A stretch of DNA of 16,338 bases from Gammaproteobacteria bacterium RBG_16_37_9. GTDB taxonomy: Bacteria > Pseudomonadota > Gammaproteobacteria > UBA9339. Below, in pieces: positions 1 through 7,370 of the stretch. Position 1 is the stretch's first letter; each line of letters starts with the position of its first letter. Made by a program: the position numbers and the translations under genes. Under the pieces are notes generated by a model. The model was given only the letters and a program-made list of their open reading frames with translations. It did not search any database and had not been told where the DNA came from. The stretch is taken from positions 1,553 through 17,890 of the forward strand of contig MGXJ01000059.1 of NCBI GenBank assembly GCA_001801345.1. The letters run 5' to 3'.

Positions 1-1
1 G

Positions 2-1480
2 ATGAGTCCGTTTCAACATGGCGAGGTTTTTGTAACAGAAGATGGTGCAGAGACCGATTTAGATCTTGGTCACTATGAGCGTTTTGTCAATACTAAAATG
101 ACAAAGCATAATAATTTAACTTCTGGTAGAGTTTATGCTGAAGTAATTCGTAGAGAACGCCGTGGAGACTATTTAGGTGCTACGGTGCAAGTAATACCGC
201 ATATTACCGATGAAATTAAATTGCGTATCAAAGAAGGTGCAGTGGGTAGTGATATTGCTTTGGTAGAGGTTGGTGGCACGGTTGGTGATATTGAGTCATT
301 GCCATTTTTAGAAGCGATTCGACAAATGCGAATTGAGCTTGGTTTACATAGTACTTTATATATTCATTTAACTTTAGTTCCATTTATTTCCTCAGCTGGT
401 GAAATAAAAACTAAACCGACACAGCATTCAGTTAAAGAGATGCGTTCGATCGGTATTCAGCCAGATATGTTAATCTGTCGTTCCCAAAATCTAATCAGTG
501 ATCATGATCGAGAAAAAATAGCTTTATTTACTAATGTTGAAAAGCGCGCAGTAATTTCTTTACCTGATATCGATAATATATACAAAATTCCTTTAATGAT
601 GCGTGATCAGGGTATTGGCGAATTCATTTCTGAAAAATTAGGGTTGAGTTGTATGAACCTTGATTTAGCAGTATGGGAAAAAGTTATTGCGGCAGCATCT
701 GAGGCTACAGGTGAAGTTACTATCGCTATGGTAGGTAAATATGTTGATTTTGTAGATGCCTACAAATCAGTTAATGAAGCGTTAAAGCACGCGGGATTAC
801 ACACTAGCACTAAAGTTAATATTAGATATATTGATGCTGAAGATTTAGAAAAGCAAGGCACTAAGGTTTTACTAGGAATAGATGGCATTTTAGTTCCTGG
901 AGGTTTTGGTAAGCGCGGCACCGAAGGTATGATTATTGCAGCCCAGTATGCGCGAGAAAATAATATACCATATTTTGGTATTTGTTTGGGTATGCAGGTT
1001 GCTGTTATTGAATTTGCTCGACATGTTCTTAAAATGCGCGATGCAAATAGTACTGAGTTTGATCCTAATACAAAGCATCCGGTAATCGCTTTAGTTACCG
1101 AATGGTTGGATATAGCAGGTAATATTGAAAAGCGAGATGCTGGGGTTGATTTTGGAGGCACGATGCGTCTTGGTGGGCAGCCTTGCCATGTCAAGCCAGG
1201 AACGCTTACCCATAAAATTTATGGTGCGGATGTAATTGTTGAGCGTTATCGACATCGTTATGAAGTTAACGGAAAATTAATTCATTTGTTAGAAGAGGCA
1301 GGTTTGTGCATTTCTGGTCGCTCTGCTGATGGTAATTTAGTAGAAACAATGGAATTGCCTGCGCATCCTTGGTTTTTTGCTTGTCAATTCCATCCTGAAT
1401 TTACTTCCAATCCAAGACGCGGACATCAGGTTTTTATTGGATTTATTAAAGCGGCATGTGCTAAACACTTAGAAAACTAA
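2..1480 (+). CDS. pyrG: CTP synthase, 3' part (N-terminus outside window)
   Basis: CTP synthase makes CTP from UTP, ATP and glutamine in the cytoplasm. The 492 visible codons align without gaps to the E. coli protein from its residue 52, so 51 codons are missing upstream; the ATG at base 2 is internal, not the start. The synthetase domain fills about the first 235 visible residues (FQHGEVFVTEDGAETDLDLG near the start, GGTVGDIESLPF at 91-102). A class I glutamine amidotransferase domain follows, with nucleophile Cys328 in GICLGMQ and His464/Glu466 in CQFHPEF, matching E. coli Cys379, His515 and Glu517. All catalytic residues are present. It ends 22 nt before kdsA, on the same strand, as in many gammaproteobacteria. 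Confidence 0.98.
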   Translation: MSPFQHGEVFVTEDGAETDLDLGHYERFVNTKMTKHNNLTSGRVYAEVIRRERRGDYLGATVQVIPHITDEIKLRIKEGAVGSDIALVEVGGTVGDIESLPFLEAIRQMRIELGLHSTLYIHLTLVPFISSAGEIKTKPTQHSVKEMRSIGIQPDMLICRSQNLISDHDREKIALFTNVEKRAVISLPDIDNIYKIPLMMRDQGIGEFISEKLGLSCMNLDLAVWEKVIAAASEATGEVTIAMVGKYVDFVDAYKSVNEALKHAGLHTSTKVNIRYIDAEDLEKQGTKVLLGIDGILVPGGFGKRGTEGMIIAAQYARENNIPYFGICLGMQVAVIEFARHVLKMRDANSTEFDPNTKHPVIALVTEWLDIAGNIEKRDAGVDFGGTMRLGGQPCHVKPGTLTHKIYGADVIVERYRHRYEVNGKLIHLLEEAGLCISGRSADGNLVETMELPAHPWFFACQFHPEFTSNPRRGHQVFIGFIKAACAKHLEN

Positions 1481-1502
1481 AAACATTTATTATGGTGGCC
1501 AT

Positions 1503-2309
1503 ATGAAACTTTGTGGTTTTGAAGTGGGTAATGAGCATCCTTTTTTCTTAATTGCTGGCCCATGTGTGATTGAAAGTGAAAAAATTGCAGTTGAGTCTGC
1601 AATCACATTAAAAGAAATAGCATCTAAACTAAAAATTAATTTTATTTATAAAACTTCTTTTGAAAAAAACAATCGTACTTCGGTCAATGGTTATTCGGGT
1701 CTTGGATTTTCAAAGGCCATGAAGATTTTGCAAAAAATTAAAGAAGAAATACAAGTGCCAATTTTAACCGACGTGCATGAATATACGCCTTTTGACGAGG
1801 TTGTAGAGGTAGTCGATGTATTACAAACCCCGGCTTTTTTATGTCGCCAAACTAGCTTTATTAAAAAAGTTATGGAATTAAATATGCCGGTAAATATAAA
1901 AAAAGGACAATTTTTATCTCCGTGGAATATGAAAAATGTTGTTGAGAAAGCACGTTCTACCGGTAACGATAAAATTTTGGTTTGTGAGCGTGGTGCAACT
2001 TTTGGATATAATGACTTGATTGCAGACATGCGTTCGCTAGAGGTTTTAAAAGAAACCAATTGTCCGGTGATTTTTGATGCCGGGCATTCAGTGCAATCAC
2101 CAGGTTCAACTGGGTGTTCAAGCGGCGGCCAACGTGAATTTATTCCAGTGCTTGCTCGAGCTGCAATTGCAGTCGGCATTGCTGGTTTATTTGTTGAAAC
2201 ACATCCAAATCCTGATGTTGCTCTTTGTGATGGTCCGAACATGATACCGCTTTCTGAAATTGAATCTTTGCTTGTGACATTACAAAGGATTGATCGAGCT
2301 GTTAAGTAA
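1503..2309 (+). CDS. kdsA: 3-deoxy-D-manno-octulosonate 8-phosphate synthase, metal-dependent type
   Basis: KdsA condenses phosphoenolpyruvate with arabinose 5-phosphate to Kdo-8-phosphate, the first committed step to the Kdo sugars of lipopolysaccharide. The 268 aa form a TIM barrel of the DAHP synthase I/KDSA family: KTSFEKNNRTS at 50-60, ILTDVHE at 87-93, NIKKGQFLSP at 131-140. The IAGPCVIESE stretch carries Cys21 where E. coli KdsA has Asn26. With His195, Glu232 and Asp243 it completes the metal site of the metal-dependent class. The ATG is 22 nt after pyrG with only a weak purine stretch (GGTGG) before it; the length is slightly shorter than E. coli (284 aa). Enolase, which makes the PEP substrate, is next on the same strand. 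Confidence 0.96.
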   Translation: MKLCGFEVGNEHPFFLIAGPCVIESEKIAVESAITLKEIASKLKINFIYKTSFEKNNRTSVNGYSGLGFSKAMKILQKIKEEIQVPILTDVHEYTPFDEVVEVVDVLQTPAFLCRQTSFIKKVMELNMPVNIKKGQFLSPWNMKNVVEKARSTGNDKILVCERGATFGYNDLIADMRSLEVLKETNCPVIFDAGHSVQSPGSTGCSSGGQREFIPVLARAAIAVGIAGLFVETHPNPDVALCDGPNMIPLSEIESLLVTLQRIDRAVK

Positions 2310-2348
2310 AAGGACTTGACACCTATTCATTAATAAACGGAGGATAAT

Positions 2349-3641
2349 ATGACTGCAATAATTTCTGATATCAAAGGACGTGAGATTTTAGATTCAAGAG
2401 GTAATCCTACTGTTGAAGCTGATGTGATTCTTTCAACTGGGACGATGGGGCGTGCGTGTGTGCCTTCTGGAGCATCAACTGGATCAAGAGAAGCTTTAGA
2501 ATTACGTGACAACGATCCTAAGCGTTATTTGGGTAAAGGTGTTTTAAAGGCAGTGAGTCATGTCAATAACGAACTTCGCGAGGCATTAGTTGGTGCCGAT
2601 CCAAATCAGCAAGCCGAGCTTGATCAATTAATGATTAAACTTGATGGCACCGAAAATAAAAACAAACTCGGTGCAAACGCTATTTTAGCAGTATCTATGG
2701 CTATTGCTCGCGCAGCGGCAAATGAAGCTGGTTTACCTCTATATCGTTATTTAGGAGGCGACGGCCCATTTTACATGCCAGTGCCAATGATGAATATTAT
2801 TAATGGCGGTGCTCATGCCGATAATAATATTGATGTCCAAGAATTTATGATTCTTCCTGTTGGCGCGCCTACAATGGAAGAAGCAGTGCGCTATGGTGTC
2901 GAGGTATTTCATAATTTGAAAAAAGTTTTAAAGAGTAAGGGATTAAGTGTTGCAGTTGGTGATGAAGGTGGTTTTGCGCCTAACTTACGTTCAAACGAAG
3001 AGGCATTAGAAGAAATTTGTAAAGCTATTGAAGGGGCTGGATTTAAGCTAGGTAGCGATATTTGTTTGGGTTTGGATGTTGCGGCTTCAGAGATTTATGA
3101 AGATGGTTTTTATAACGTCAAATCAGAGAATAAAAAATACACTTCTGAAGAGTTTATTGATTATTTAGCAAATTGGGTTAACAAATATCCAGCATTAATC
3201 AATATTGAAGATGGTTTAGCTGAAGGTGATTGGAAGGGTTGGAAGTTAATGACTGACAAGCTTGGTAAAAAAATTCAACTTGTTGGTGATGATTTGTTTG
3301 TTACCAATACTAAAATCTTTAAAAGAGGAATTGATGAAGGCATCTGTAATTCAATTTTGATTAAGCTAAATCAAATAGGCACTATTACCGAAACCTTAGC
3401 AGCGATTAAGATGGCGAAAGATGCTGGTTATACCGCTGTAGTTTCGCATCGTTCGGGTGAAACTGAAGATACTATTATTGCGGATTTGGTGGTTGCTGAG
3501 TCTACTGGTCAAATAAAAACTGGATCGCTTTGTAGGAGCGAGAGAGTAGCAAAATATAATCAGCTAATTAGAATTGCACAAGAGTTGGGTTCGAAAGCTA
3601 CTTATATCGGTAAAAAAGCTTTCCCGAGGAGTTTTAAATAA
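2349..3641 (+). CDS. eno: enolase
   Basis: Enolase interconverts 2-phosphoglycerate and phosphoenolpyruvate; in gammaproteobacteria it is also a scaffold subunit of the RNA degradosome. The 430 aa are full length (E. coli 432) and two residues offset from E. coli. Visible active-site residues are GASTGSRE (41-48), His156, Glu206 in GDEGGFAPN, metal ligands Asp243, Glu287 and Asp314, catalytic Lys339, SHRSGETED from 366, and Lys390. A clear Shine-Dalgarno (CGGAGGA) lies just before the ATG. The gene is 39 nt downstream of kdsA; a TTGACA hexamer in that gap at 2316-2321 has no well-spaced -10, so read-through from kdsA is likely. The last codon is followed after 6 nt by a perfect palindrome. 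Confidence 0.99.
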   Translation: MTAIISDIKGREILDSRGNPTVEADVILSTGTMGRACVPSGASTGSREALELRDNDPKRYLGKGVLKAVSHVNNELREALVGADPNQQAELDQLMIKLDGTENKNKLGANAILAVSMAIARAAANEAGLPLYRYLGGDGPFYMPVPMMNIINGGAHADNNIDVQEFMILPVGAPTMEEAVRYGVEVFHNLKKVLKSKGLSVAVGDEGGFAPNLRSNEEALEEICKAIEGAGFKLGSDICLGLDVAASEIYEDGFYNVKSENKKYTSEEFIDYLANWVNKYPALINIEDGLAEGDWKGWKLMTDKLGKKIQLVGDDLFVTNTKIFKRGIDEGICNSILIKLNQIGTITETLAAIKMAKDAGYTAVVSHRSGETEDTIIADLVVAESTGQIKTGSLCRSERVAKYNQLIRIAQELGSKATYIGKKAFPRSFK

Positions 3642-3647
3642 AAATAA

Positions 3648-3705
3648 GGGGTCAAGTCTCATCTTAGAACAAGTTTTAACTTGTTCTAAGATGAGACTTG
3701 ACCCC
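3648..3705. repeat. Perfect 28-bp-arm palindrome between eno and ftsB
   Basis: Bases 3648-3675 and 3678-3705 are exact reverse complements with only two bases (TT) between them. Each end reads GGGGTCAAGTCTCATC inwards. The arms are too long and perfect for an ordinary terminator, although the RNA hairpin followed by TTTCCTT could slow polymerase. The outer GGGGTCAAGTCT resembles the ends of REP-type palindromes near RAYT transposases in gammaproteobacteria (recalled, not searched). A decayed half copy is at 4932-4956. It ends 11 nt before the ftsB start and so replaces that gene's leader. Confidence 0.9.
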
Positions 3706-3716
3706 TTTCCTTCCCT

Positions 3717-3986
3717 ATGAAAATAATACTAACAATACTTATAGCTCTAGTTTTGGCTTTGCAATACCGTCTTTGGTTTGCAGATGACGGACTTGTGCAC
3801 GCTTTTCGTTTAAAAAGTGAAATTCGCAAACAATTAGCCAAGAATGAAGAAATTACCAAACACAATGATTTTTTGGTAAAAGAAATTAACTCTTTAAAGA
3901 ATGAGGGGGGCGCAATTGAAACCCGAGCTCGCAATGATCTTGGAATGGTGAAAAAAGGTGAGGTTTTTTATCAGGTAGTGAAGTGA
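3717..3986 (+). CDS. ftsB: cell division protein FtsB
   Basis: FtsB is a bitopic inner-membrane protein that joins FtsL and FtsQ in the divisome and helps activate septal peptidoglycan synthesis. The 89 aa start with one membrane segment (about residues 2-18) running into QYRLWFADDG, the family signature (QYSLWFGKNG in E. coli). A coiled-coil (about 30-65) and the conserved tail ETRARNDLGMVKKGEVFYQVV follow. It lacks the variable C-terminal tail of E. coli FtsB (103 aa). It follows eno as in other gammaproteobacteria, but ispD does not follow; a convergent gene on the other strand ends 6 nt away. No Shine-Dalgarno is present, because the bases before the ATG are pyrimidines next to the palindrome. 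Confidence 0.93.
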   Translation: MKIILTILIALVLALQYRLWFADDGLVHAFRLKSEIRKQLAKNEEITKHNDFLVKEINSLKNEGGAIETRARNDLGMVKKGEVFYQVVK

Positions 3987-3992
3987 GGTTTT

Positions 3993-4649
3993 TTAGTAGT
4001 GCATTAAAATCAATAATAATTTGCCAGATTTAAATTGAATTTTAACTTTTTTATTTTGAAATTCGTTAGATAAGGTTAATACATCACCAGTTTTGAGAGA
4101 GTGGTTTTTAAGAGAGTATTTACTACCGATAACGCTTAACTTGCTAACTGTTCCTCCATAGGCTTGCAGAGAAAAAATCGCTCTTGGTTTGCCGTAAATT
4201 GTAGTTGATTTTTTAAGTAAAGTTACAGTTTGATAGTCATCTTTTAAAGAAGCATCGATATTTAGATTTGAGCATTCGACCAATAAGCCAAGCGCGCCCA
4301 AAAGATGATCAATTCTTTTACCGCCAAGACATCCCAAGAAAATTATTTTTTTTGCTTTTAGTTGCAGAGATTTTTTTAGAGCTAATTGGGCATCAGTTAA
4401 ATCTTTGTTACAAGGATAACGCTCAATTGGAATGTTTTTGTTTGCTAAGAAATTTAATGCCTTACTATTAATTGAATCAAAGTCGCCAATTAAATAATCA
4501 GGAACAATTTTATATTTCCATAGGCAATTAGCTCCACTATCAGCTGCAATAATAATGCTACTGCGAGTAGTTTCTTTGGTTATTAATTTTTTCGATGGAG
4601 GTGTTCCGCCAGCAATAATGATAGCTTTCATAGTGCTGATTTTATACAT
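3993..4649 (-). CDS. thiN: thiamine pyrophosphokinase
   Basis: This enzyme transfers pyrophosphate from ATP to thiamine, giving thiamine diphosphate directly from salvaged thiamine. The family motifs are clear: ADSGAN and VPDYLIGDFDSI near the N-terminus, NKDLTDAQLAL in the middle, and GGKRIDHLLGAL, which together bind ATP, metal and thiamine; a TPK beta-sandwich domain follows. Two starts are possible: 4649 (218 aa) or the ATG at 4631 (212 aa, beginning MKAIIIAGG). The second fits the usual family start better, and neither has a clear Shine-Dalgarno. The gene stands alone, opposite to its neighbours, with no other thiamine gene and no visible TPP riboswitch. This suggests scavenging rather than the ThiE/ThiL route usual in gammaproteobacteria. 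Confidence 0.9.
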   Translation of the reverse strand: MYKISTMKAIIIAGGTPPSKKLITKETTRSSIIIAADSGANCLWKYKIVPDYLIGDFDSINSKALNFLANKNIPIERYPCNKDLTDAQLALKKSLQLKAKKIIFLGCLGGKRIDHLLGALGLLVECSNLNIDASLKDDYQTVTLLKKSTTIYGKPRAIFSLQAYGGTVSKLSVIGSKYSLKNHSLKTGDVLTLSNEFQNKKVKIQFKSGKLLLILMHY

Positions 4650-4734
4650 CTCTGCTAAAAATGACCATTTTTATTATGGCTGTTCTTGGGGGAATTTACG
4701 TTAAAAAGTAAACGCAATCGCCTTGGTGTTGTAA

Positions 4735-4930
4735 GGGAGCTGTTGCAAACTTAGCTTTCGTGTCATCCTCCTCGGGTCCTTGCCCGAGGACCTCGATACG
4801 CCAGGCTAGATCTTCGCGTCAAGCGCAAGAGCCTGCATTCGTGCTTGACACGAATGATGGCAGTAGGAGAGCGCGAGGATTCTTAAGACAGAGGAAATTC
4901 ATTTCAAAATTTTCGGATTGCAACACTCCC
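4735..4930. mobile_element. MITE-like element with terminal inverted repeats and GTAA flanks
   Basis: The left end GGGAGCTGTTGCAA (4735-4748) is matched in inverted orientation by TTGCAACACTCCC (4918-4930), differing by one indel and at most one base. GTAA occurs directly outside both ends (4731-4734 and 4931-4934), as a 4-bp target duplication would. Inside are palindromes related to the CCTCGGG..CCCGAGG family: one 8-bp stem at 4769-4776/4783-4790 and an ATTCGTG..CACGAAT hairpin near 4836-4854. There is no transposase, so it would be non-autonomous. The boundaries come from inverted repeats and flanks alone. Confidence 0.6.
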
Positions 4931-4931
4931 G

Positions 4932-4956
4932 TAAGATGATGCTTGACCCGTTTTCC
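4932..4956. repeat. Decayed half copy of the eno/ftsB palindrome
   Basis: These bases match 3687-3710 with three substitutions and one extra T: TAAGATGA, two differing bases, CTTGACCC, then a T-run and CC. Only one arm is present. It sits directly against the MITE-like element, and its TTGACC forms the -35 box of the inferred surE promoter. Confidence 0.6.
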
Positions 4957-4972
4957 TAGGTTACGGTATAGT
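4943..4972 (+). promoter_or_regulatory. Probable sigma-70 promoter of surE-recO
   Basis: TTGACC (4943-4948) and TATAGT (4967-4972) are each one base from consensus and separated by 18 nt. Transcription would begin near 4979, leaving a short leader with AAAGGA placed for the surE ATG at 5001. This is the best promoter match noticed in the window. It is inferred from sequence only. Confidence 0.6.
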
Positions 4973-5000
4973 AACAAAACGATAATTTAAAAGGATAATT

Positions 5001-5765
5001 ATGAAAATTTTAATAAGTAACGATGACGGTGTTCACGCTATTGGCATAGTAACTTTGGCTACAGAGCTAGCAAAGATTGCTGAAATTGAAGTTATAGCAC
5101 CTGATCGTAACCGTAGTGGCGCTAGTAACTCTCTTAGCGTCCAAATACCAGTTAGAATACAGCAGTTAAGTAATGGTTATTACAGCGTAACAGGCACGCC
5201 AACGGATTGTGTTCACTTAGCAGTTACAGGATTGTTTGAAAATAAATTTGATATGGTGGTTTCAGGTATTAATGCCGGAGCAAATCTTGGCGACGATATT
5301 GTATATTCAGGCACAGTAGCTGCTGCAACTGAAGGTGGGGTTCTTGGGTTGCCATCGGTTGCTTTTTCGCTTGTGGGCAAAGATCCACAAAAAAATTATG
5401 ATACTGCTGCAGCGGTCGCTAGACAGATTATCGAGCGGTTGAAAAAGGCACCGTTACCGCACGCTACCATTCTTAATGTTAATATCCCTGATGTTGGTAT
5501 TGAGGAGCTACAAGGTTTTGAAATAACTCGTTTAGGTAAAAGACATCCAGCACAGCCTGCGATTAAAGCGCTAGATCCACGCGGTTATCCAGTATATTGG
5601 ATTGGAGCTTCAGGTGACGAAGAGGATGCAGGTCCCGGCACTGATTTTCATGCAATTAAAGAAAATAAAGTGTCTATAACACCGATCCAACTTGATATGA
5701 CTAATTATACTGCTTTTGAGAAAATTAAAGACTGGGTTTCTGGATTGATACATTGTAAGAAGTAA
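5001..5765 (+). CDS. surE: 5'/3'-nucleotidase SurE
   Basis: SurE is a metal-dependent phosphatase that removes phosphate from nucleoside 5'- and 3'-monophosphates and short polyphosphates. The 254 aa are full length (E. coli 253). Metal-site residues are visible as Asp8/Asp9 in ISNDDG, Ser39 in RNRSGAS and Asn91 in SGINAGANLGDD, followed by VYSGTVAAATEG. The ATG has AAAGGA at good spacing. SurE is commonly followed by pcm and nlpD-rpoS; here it is followed 2 nt later by recO, so the usual stationary-phase cluster is broken up or elsewhere. Confidence 0.97.
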   Translation: MKILISNDDGVHAIGIVTLATELAKIAEIEVIAPDRNRSGASNSLSVQIPVRIQQLSNGYYSVTGTPTDCVHLAVTGLFENKFDMVVSGINAGANLGDDIVYSGTVAAATEGGVLGLPSVAFSLVGKDPQKNYDTAAAVARQIIERLKKAPLPHATILNVNIPDVGIEELQGFEITRLGKRHPAQPAIKALDPRGYPVYWIGASGDEEDAGPGTDFHAIKENKVSITPIQLDMTNYTAFEKIKDWVSGLIHCKK

Positions 5766-5767
5766 TA

Positions 5768-6472
5768 ATGAATATAACAAAAGTTGTTTTACAACCAGCC
5801 TTTGTTTTACATTCTCGAGCATACCGTGATACCAGTCTCTTAGTTGAGTTATTAACTTTGCAATACGGTAGATTAACGGTAGTTGCACGTGGTGTGCGCA
5901 GTATGAAATCGCGACTACAAGGAATATTAATGCCGTTTTTGCCGCTCTTAGTTTCCTTTAGTGGAAAGACTGATTTGCGCACTTTACAACAGGCAGAAGT
6001 TAATGGTCCTAGTTATGAACTTAAAGGAAATATTCTTTTAAGCGGTTTTTATCTAAATGAATTATTAATGAGATTATTGCCTAGTCACGAATCTTATCCA
6101 AAAGTTTATCAAGCCTATAAAAATACCCTTGCTGGGTTAGTTGATTCAAAGCAGCCTGAGATCGAGTTGCGATTATTTGAAAAATGTTTGCTAGCTAATT
6201 TAGGGTATGGTTTGCAATTGGACCGAACAATTAAAAATGAACCGGTGTTATCTGAAGAACAATATATTTTTGAATTTGGCGGAGGTTTAAGTAGAGCAAT
6301 ATCTAATAACTCAAGTAATTTTTCAGGTAAAAGTTTATTAGCACTGCAAGCTGGTAATTTATCGACAATAACCGAGTTGCGTGATGCAAAACGTTTATTG
6401 CGTGGAGCACTGGCAGAATTATTGGGCGATAAACCTTTAAAGAGCAGGGAGTTGTTTAAAGGGATGGTGTAG
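5768..6472 (+). CDS. recO: DNA repair protein RecO
   Basis: RecO works with RecR to load RecA on SSB-coated single-stranded DNA in gap repair. The 234 aa (E. coli 242) start with the N-terminal OB-fold: FVLHSRAYRDTSLLVELLT at 12-30, then GRLTVVARGVR, followed by a helical C-terminal domain. There is no zinc-finger cysteine cluster, as in several other gammaproteobacterial RecO proteins. It begins 2 nt after surE (TAATAATG), so the two are surely co-transcribed. Sequence conservation is modest, as usual for this family. It converges with lpxH across a palindrome-rich gap. Confidence 0.92.
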   Translation: MNITKVVLQPAFVLHSRAYRDTSLLVELLTLQYGRLTVVARGVRSMKSRLQGILMPFLPLLVSFSGKTDLRTLQQAEVNGPSYELKGNILLSGFYLNELLMRLLPSHESYPKVYQAYKNTLAGLVDSKQPEIELRLFEKCLLANLGYGLQLDRTIKNEPVLSEEQYIFEFGGGLSRAISNNSSNFSGKSLLALQAGNLSTITELRDAKRLLRGALAELLGDKPLKSRELFKGMV

Positions 6473-6475
6473 AGA

Positions 6476-6591
6476 TCTTCGGATCGTTGTCCGAGGATGA
6501 TAAAAAAAGCATGTCATTCTCGGACAAGCGAAGCGCAGATCCGAGAATCTTAATACTGGGTAGCAGATCCTCGGGTCAAGCCCAAGGATTG
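6476..6591. repeat. Cluster of three palindromic units between recO and lpxH
   Basis: Three hairpin-forming units of the CTCGG..CCGAG family lie in this convergent gap. The first spans about 6475-6499 (stem ATCTTCGGA with TCCGAGGAT). The second, 6513-6549, is a 37-nt unit with an inner GCG..CGC hairpin, nearly identical in inverse orientation to 7460-7496. The third, about 6566-6589, is decayed (CCTCGGG with CCCAAGG). No protein is encoded. Placed between converging genes they could serve both as terminators. Confidence 0.75.
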
Positions 6592-6634
6592 TATTGTTTT
6601 GCCAACTCGGTTCCAAAGGGAGTGTTAGCAGATG

Positions 6635-7363
6635 TTAGAGAGTTAGGGAGTTGAGCTCCAAATCATGGCTATCATGATAAATTAAAATATCAGCTTGTTT
6701 ATCCCATTCTCCTAAAGAAATACGTCGAGCTCTTTCTGCATCCATAACAAATTCTTCAATTTCAGCAATATGTGTGTGTCCATGAATTATTTGTTTGGAA
6801 TTGAACTTAGTTAGAAGTTTTTTGGTGGCTTCTGGTTGCGCGGCTAAGATATTTTTATTTTTTAGTGGTTTTGTTTTAGAGCTATATTTTTGCATATTAT
6901 TTGCTATCCATAAGCGCACACCCAGCGGCAAATTCATAAATATTTTTATTCCATACGGAATGCGGATAAAAGATCTAAACATGCGATATTTGATGTCTTT
7001 GGTGCAAAGAATATCTCCGTGAGTTAGTAGAGTAGTTTTGCCATAAAGATTAATTGCACAAGGATCAGCTAGTAAAATACAGCCGCTTTCTTTGGCAAAA
7101 ACTTCTCCTAAAAGAAAGTCTCGATTGCCTGGCATTAAATACACTGGAATCTTGCCGCTGATTTTTTTTAAAAGGTCTTTTATTTGTTCGTTGAATGGCG
7201 AGCGATTATCATCCCCTGCCCAAAATTGAAATAGATCGCCAAGGATGTAGAGAGCATCTGTTTCTGGAGTTATTGTTTGGGCAAACTGAAGAAATAGTTT
7301 TGTAACTTCTGGTGCAGTAGAGCATAAGTGTAGGTCAGAGATAAAAATAGTATGGTTATCCAT
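6635..7363 (-). CDS. lpxH: UDP-2,3-diacylglucosamine diphosphatase
   Basis: LpxH splits UDP-2,3-diacylglucosamine to lipid X and UMP, the fourth step of lipid A synthesis, at the inner face of the inner membrane. From the ATG at 7363 it is 242 aa (E. coli 240). The calcineurin-like dinuclear metal site is intact: Asp10/His12 in SDLHL, Asp43 in LGDLF, Asn80 in GNRD, His115 in THGD, and His194/196/198 in HGHTH. The frame stays open upstream to 7543, but that extension is encoded by palindromes and a tandem repeat and has no counterpart in the family, so I start at MDNHTIF. No Shine-Dalgarno precedes this ATG. Confidence 0.94.
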   Translation of the reverse strand: MDNHTIFISDLHLCSTAPEVTKLFLQFAQTITPETDALYILGDLFQFWAGDDNRSPFNEQIKDLLKKISGKIPVYLMPGNRDFLLGEVFAKESGCILLADPCAINLYGKTTLLTHGDILCTKDIKYRMFRSFIRIPYGIKIFMNLPLGVRLWIANNMQKYSSKTKPLKNKNILAAQPEATKKLLTKFNSKQIIHGHTHIAEIEEFVMDAERARRISLGEWDKQADILIYHDSHDLELNSLTL

Positions 7364-7370
7364 GTAATGC

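Larger units (their letters stand above)
4650..5000. other. Gene-free stretch between thiN and surE
   Basis: No credible coding region is visible here. From left to right it holds the thiN leader (opposite strand), the MITE-like element at 4735-4930, a decayed half palindrome at 4932-4956 and the surE promoter and Shine-Dalgarno. Each is listed separately. Confidence 0.8.

Noticed and set aside
760..1194. Minus-strand open frame inside pyrG
   Set aside because: Shadow of a highly conserved gene; no recognisable protein features.
1691..2242. Minus-strand open frame inside kdsA
   Set aside because: Long but fully antisense to a conserved enzyme, with a composition typical of a reverse-frame shadow.
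3698..3729. Promoter for ftsB from the palindrome TTGACC
   Set aside because: Any -10 at proper spacing would lie inside the ftsB coding region.
4632..4734. TPP riboswitch upstream of thiN
   Set aside because: The conserved THI-box core was not seen on the minus strand and the leader is very short.
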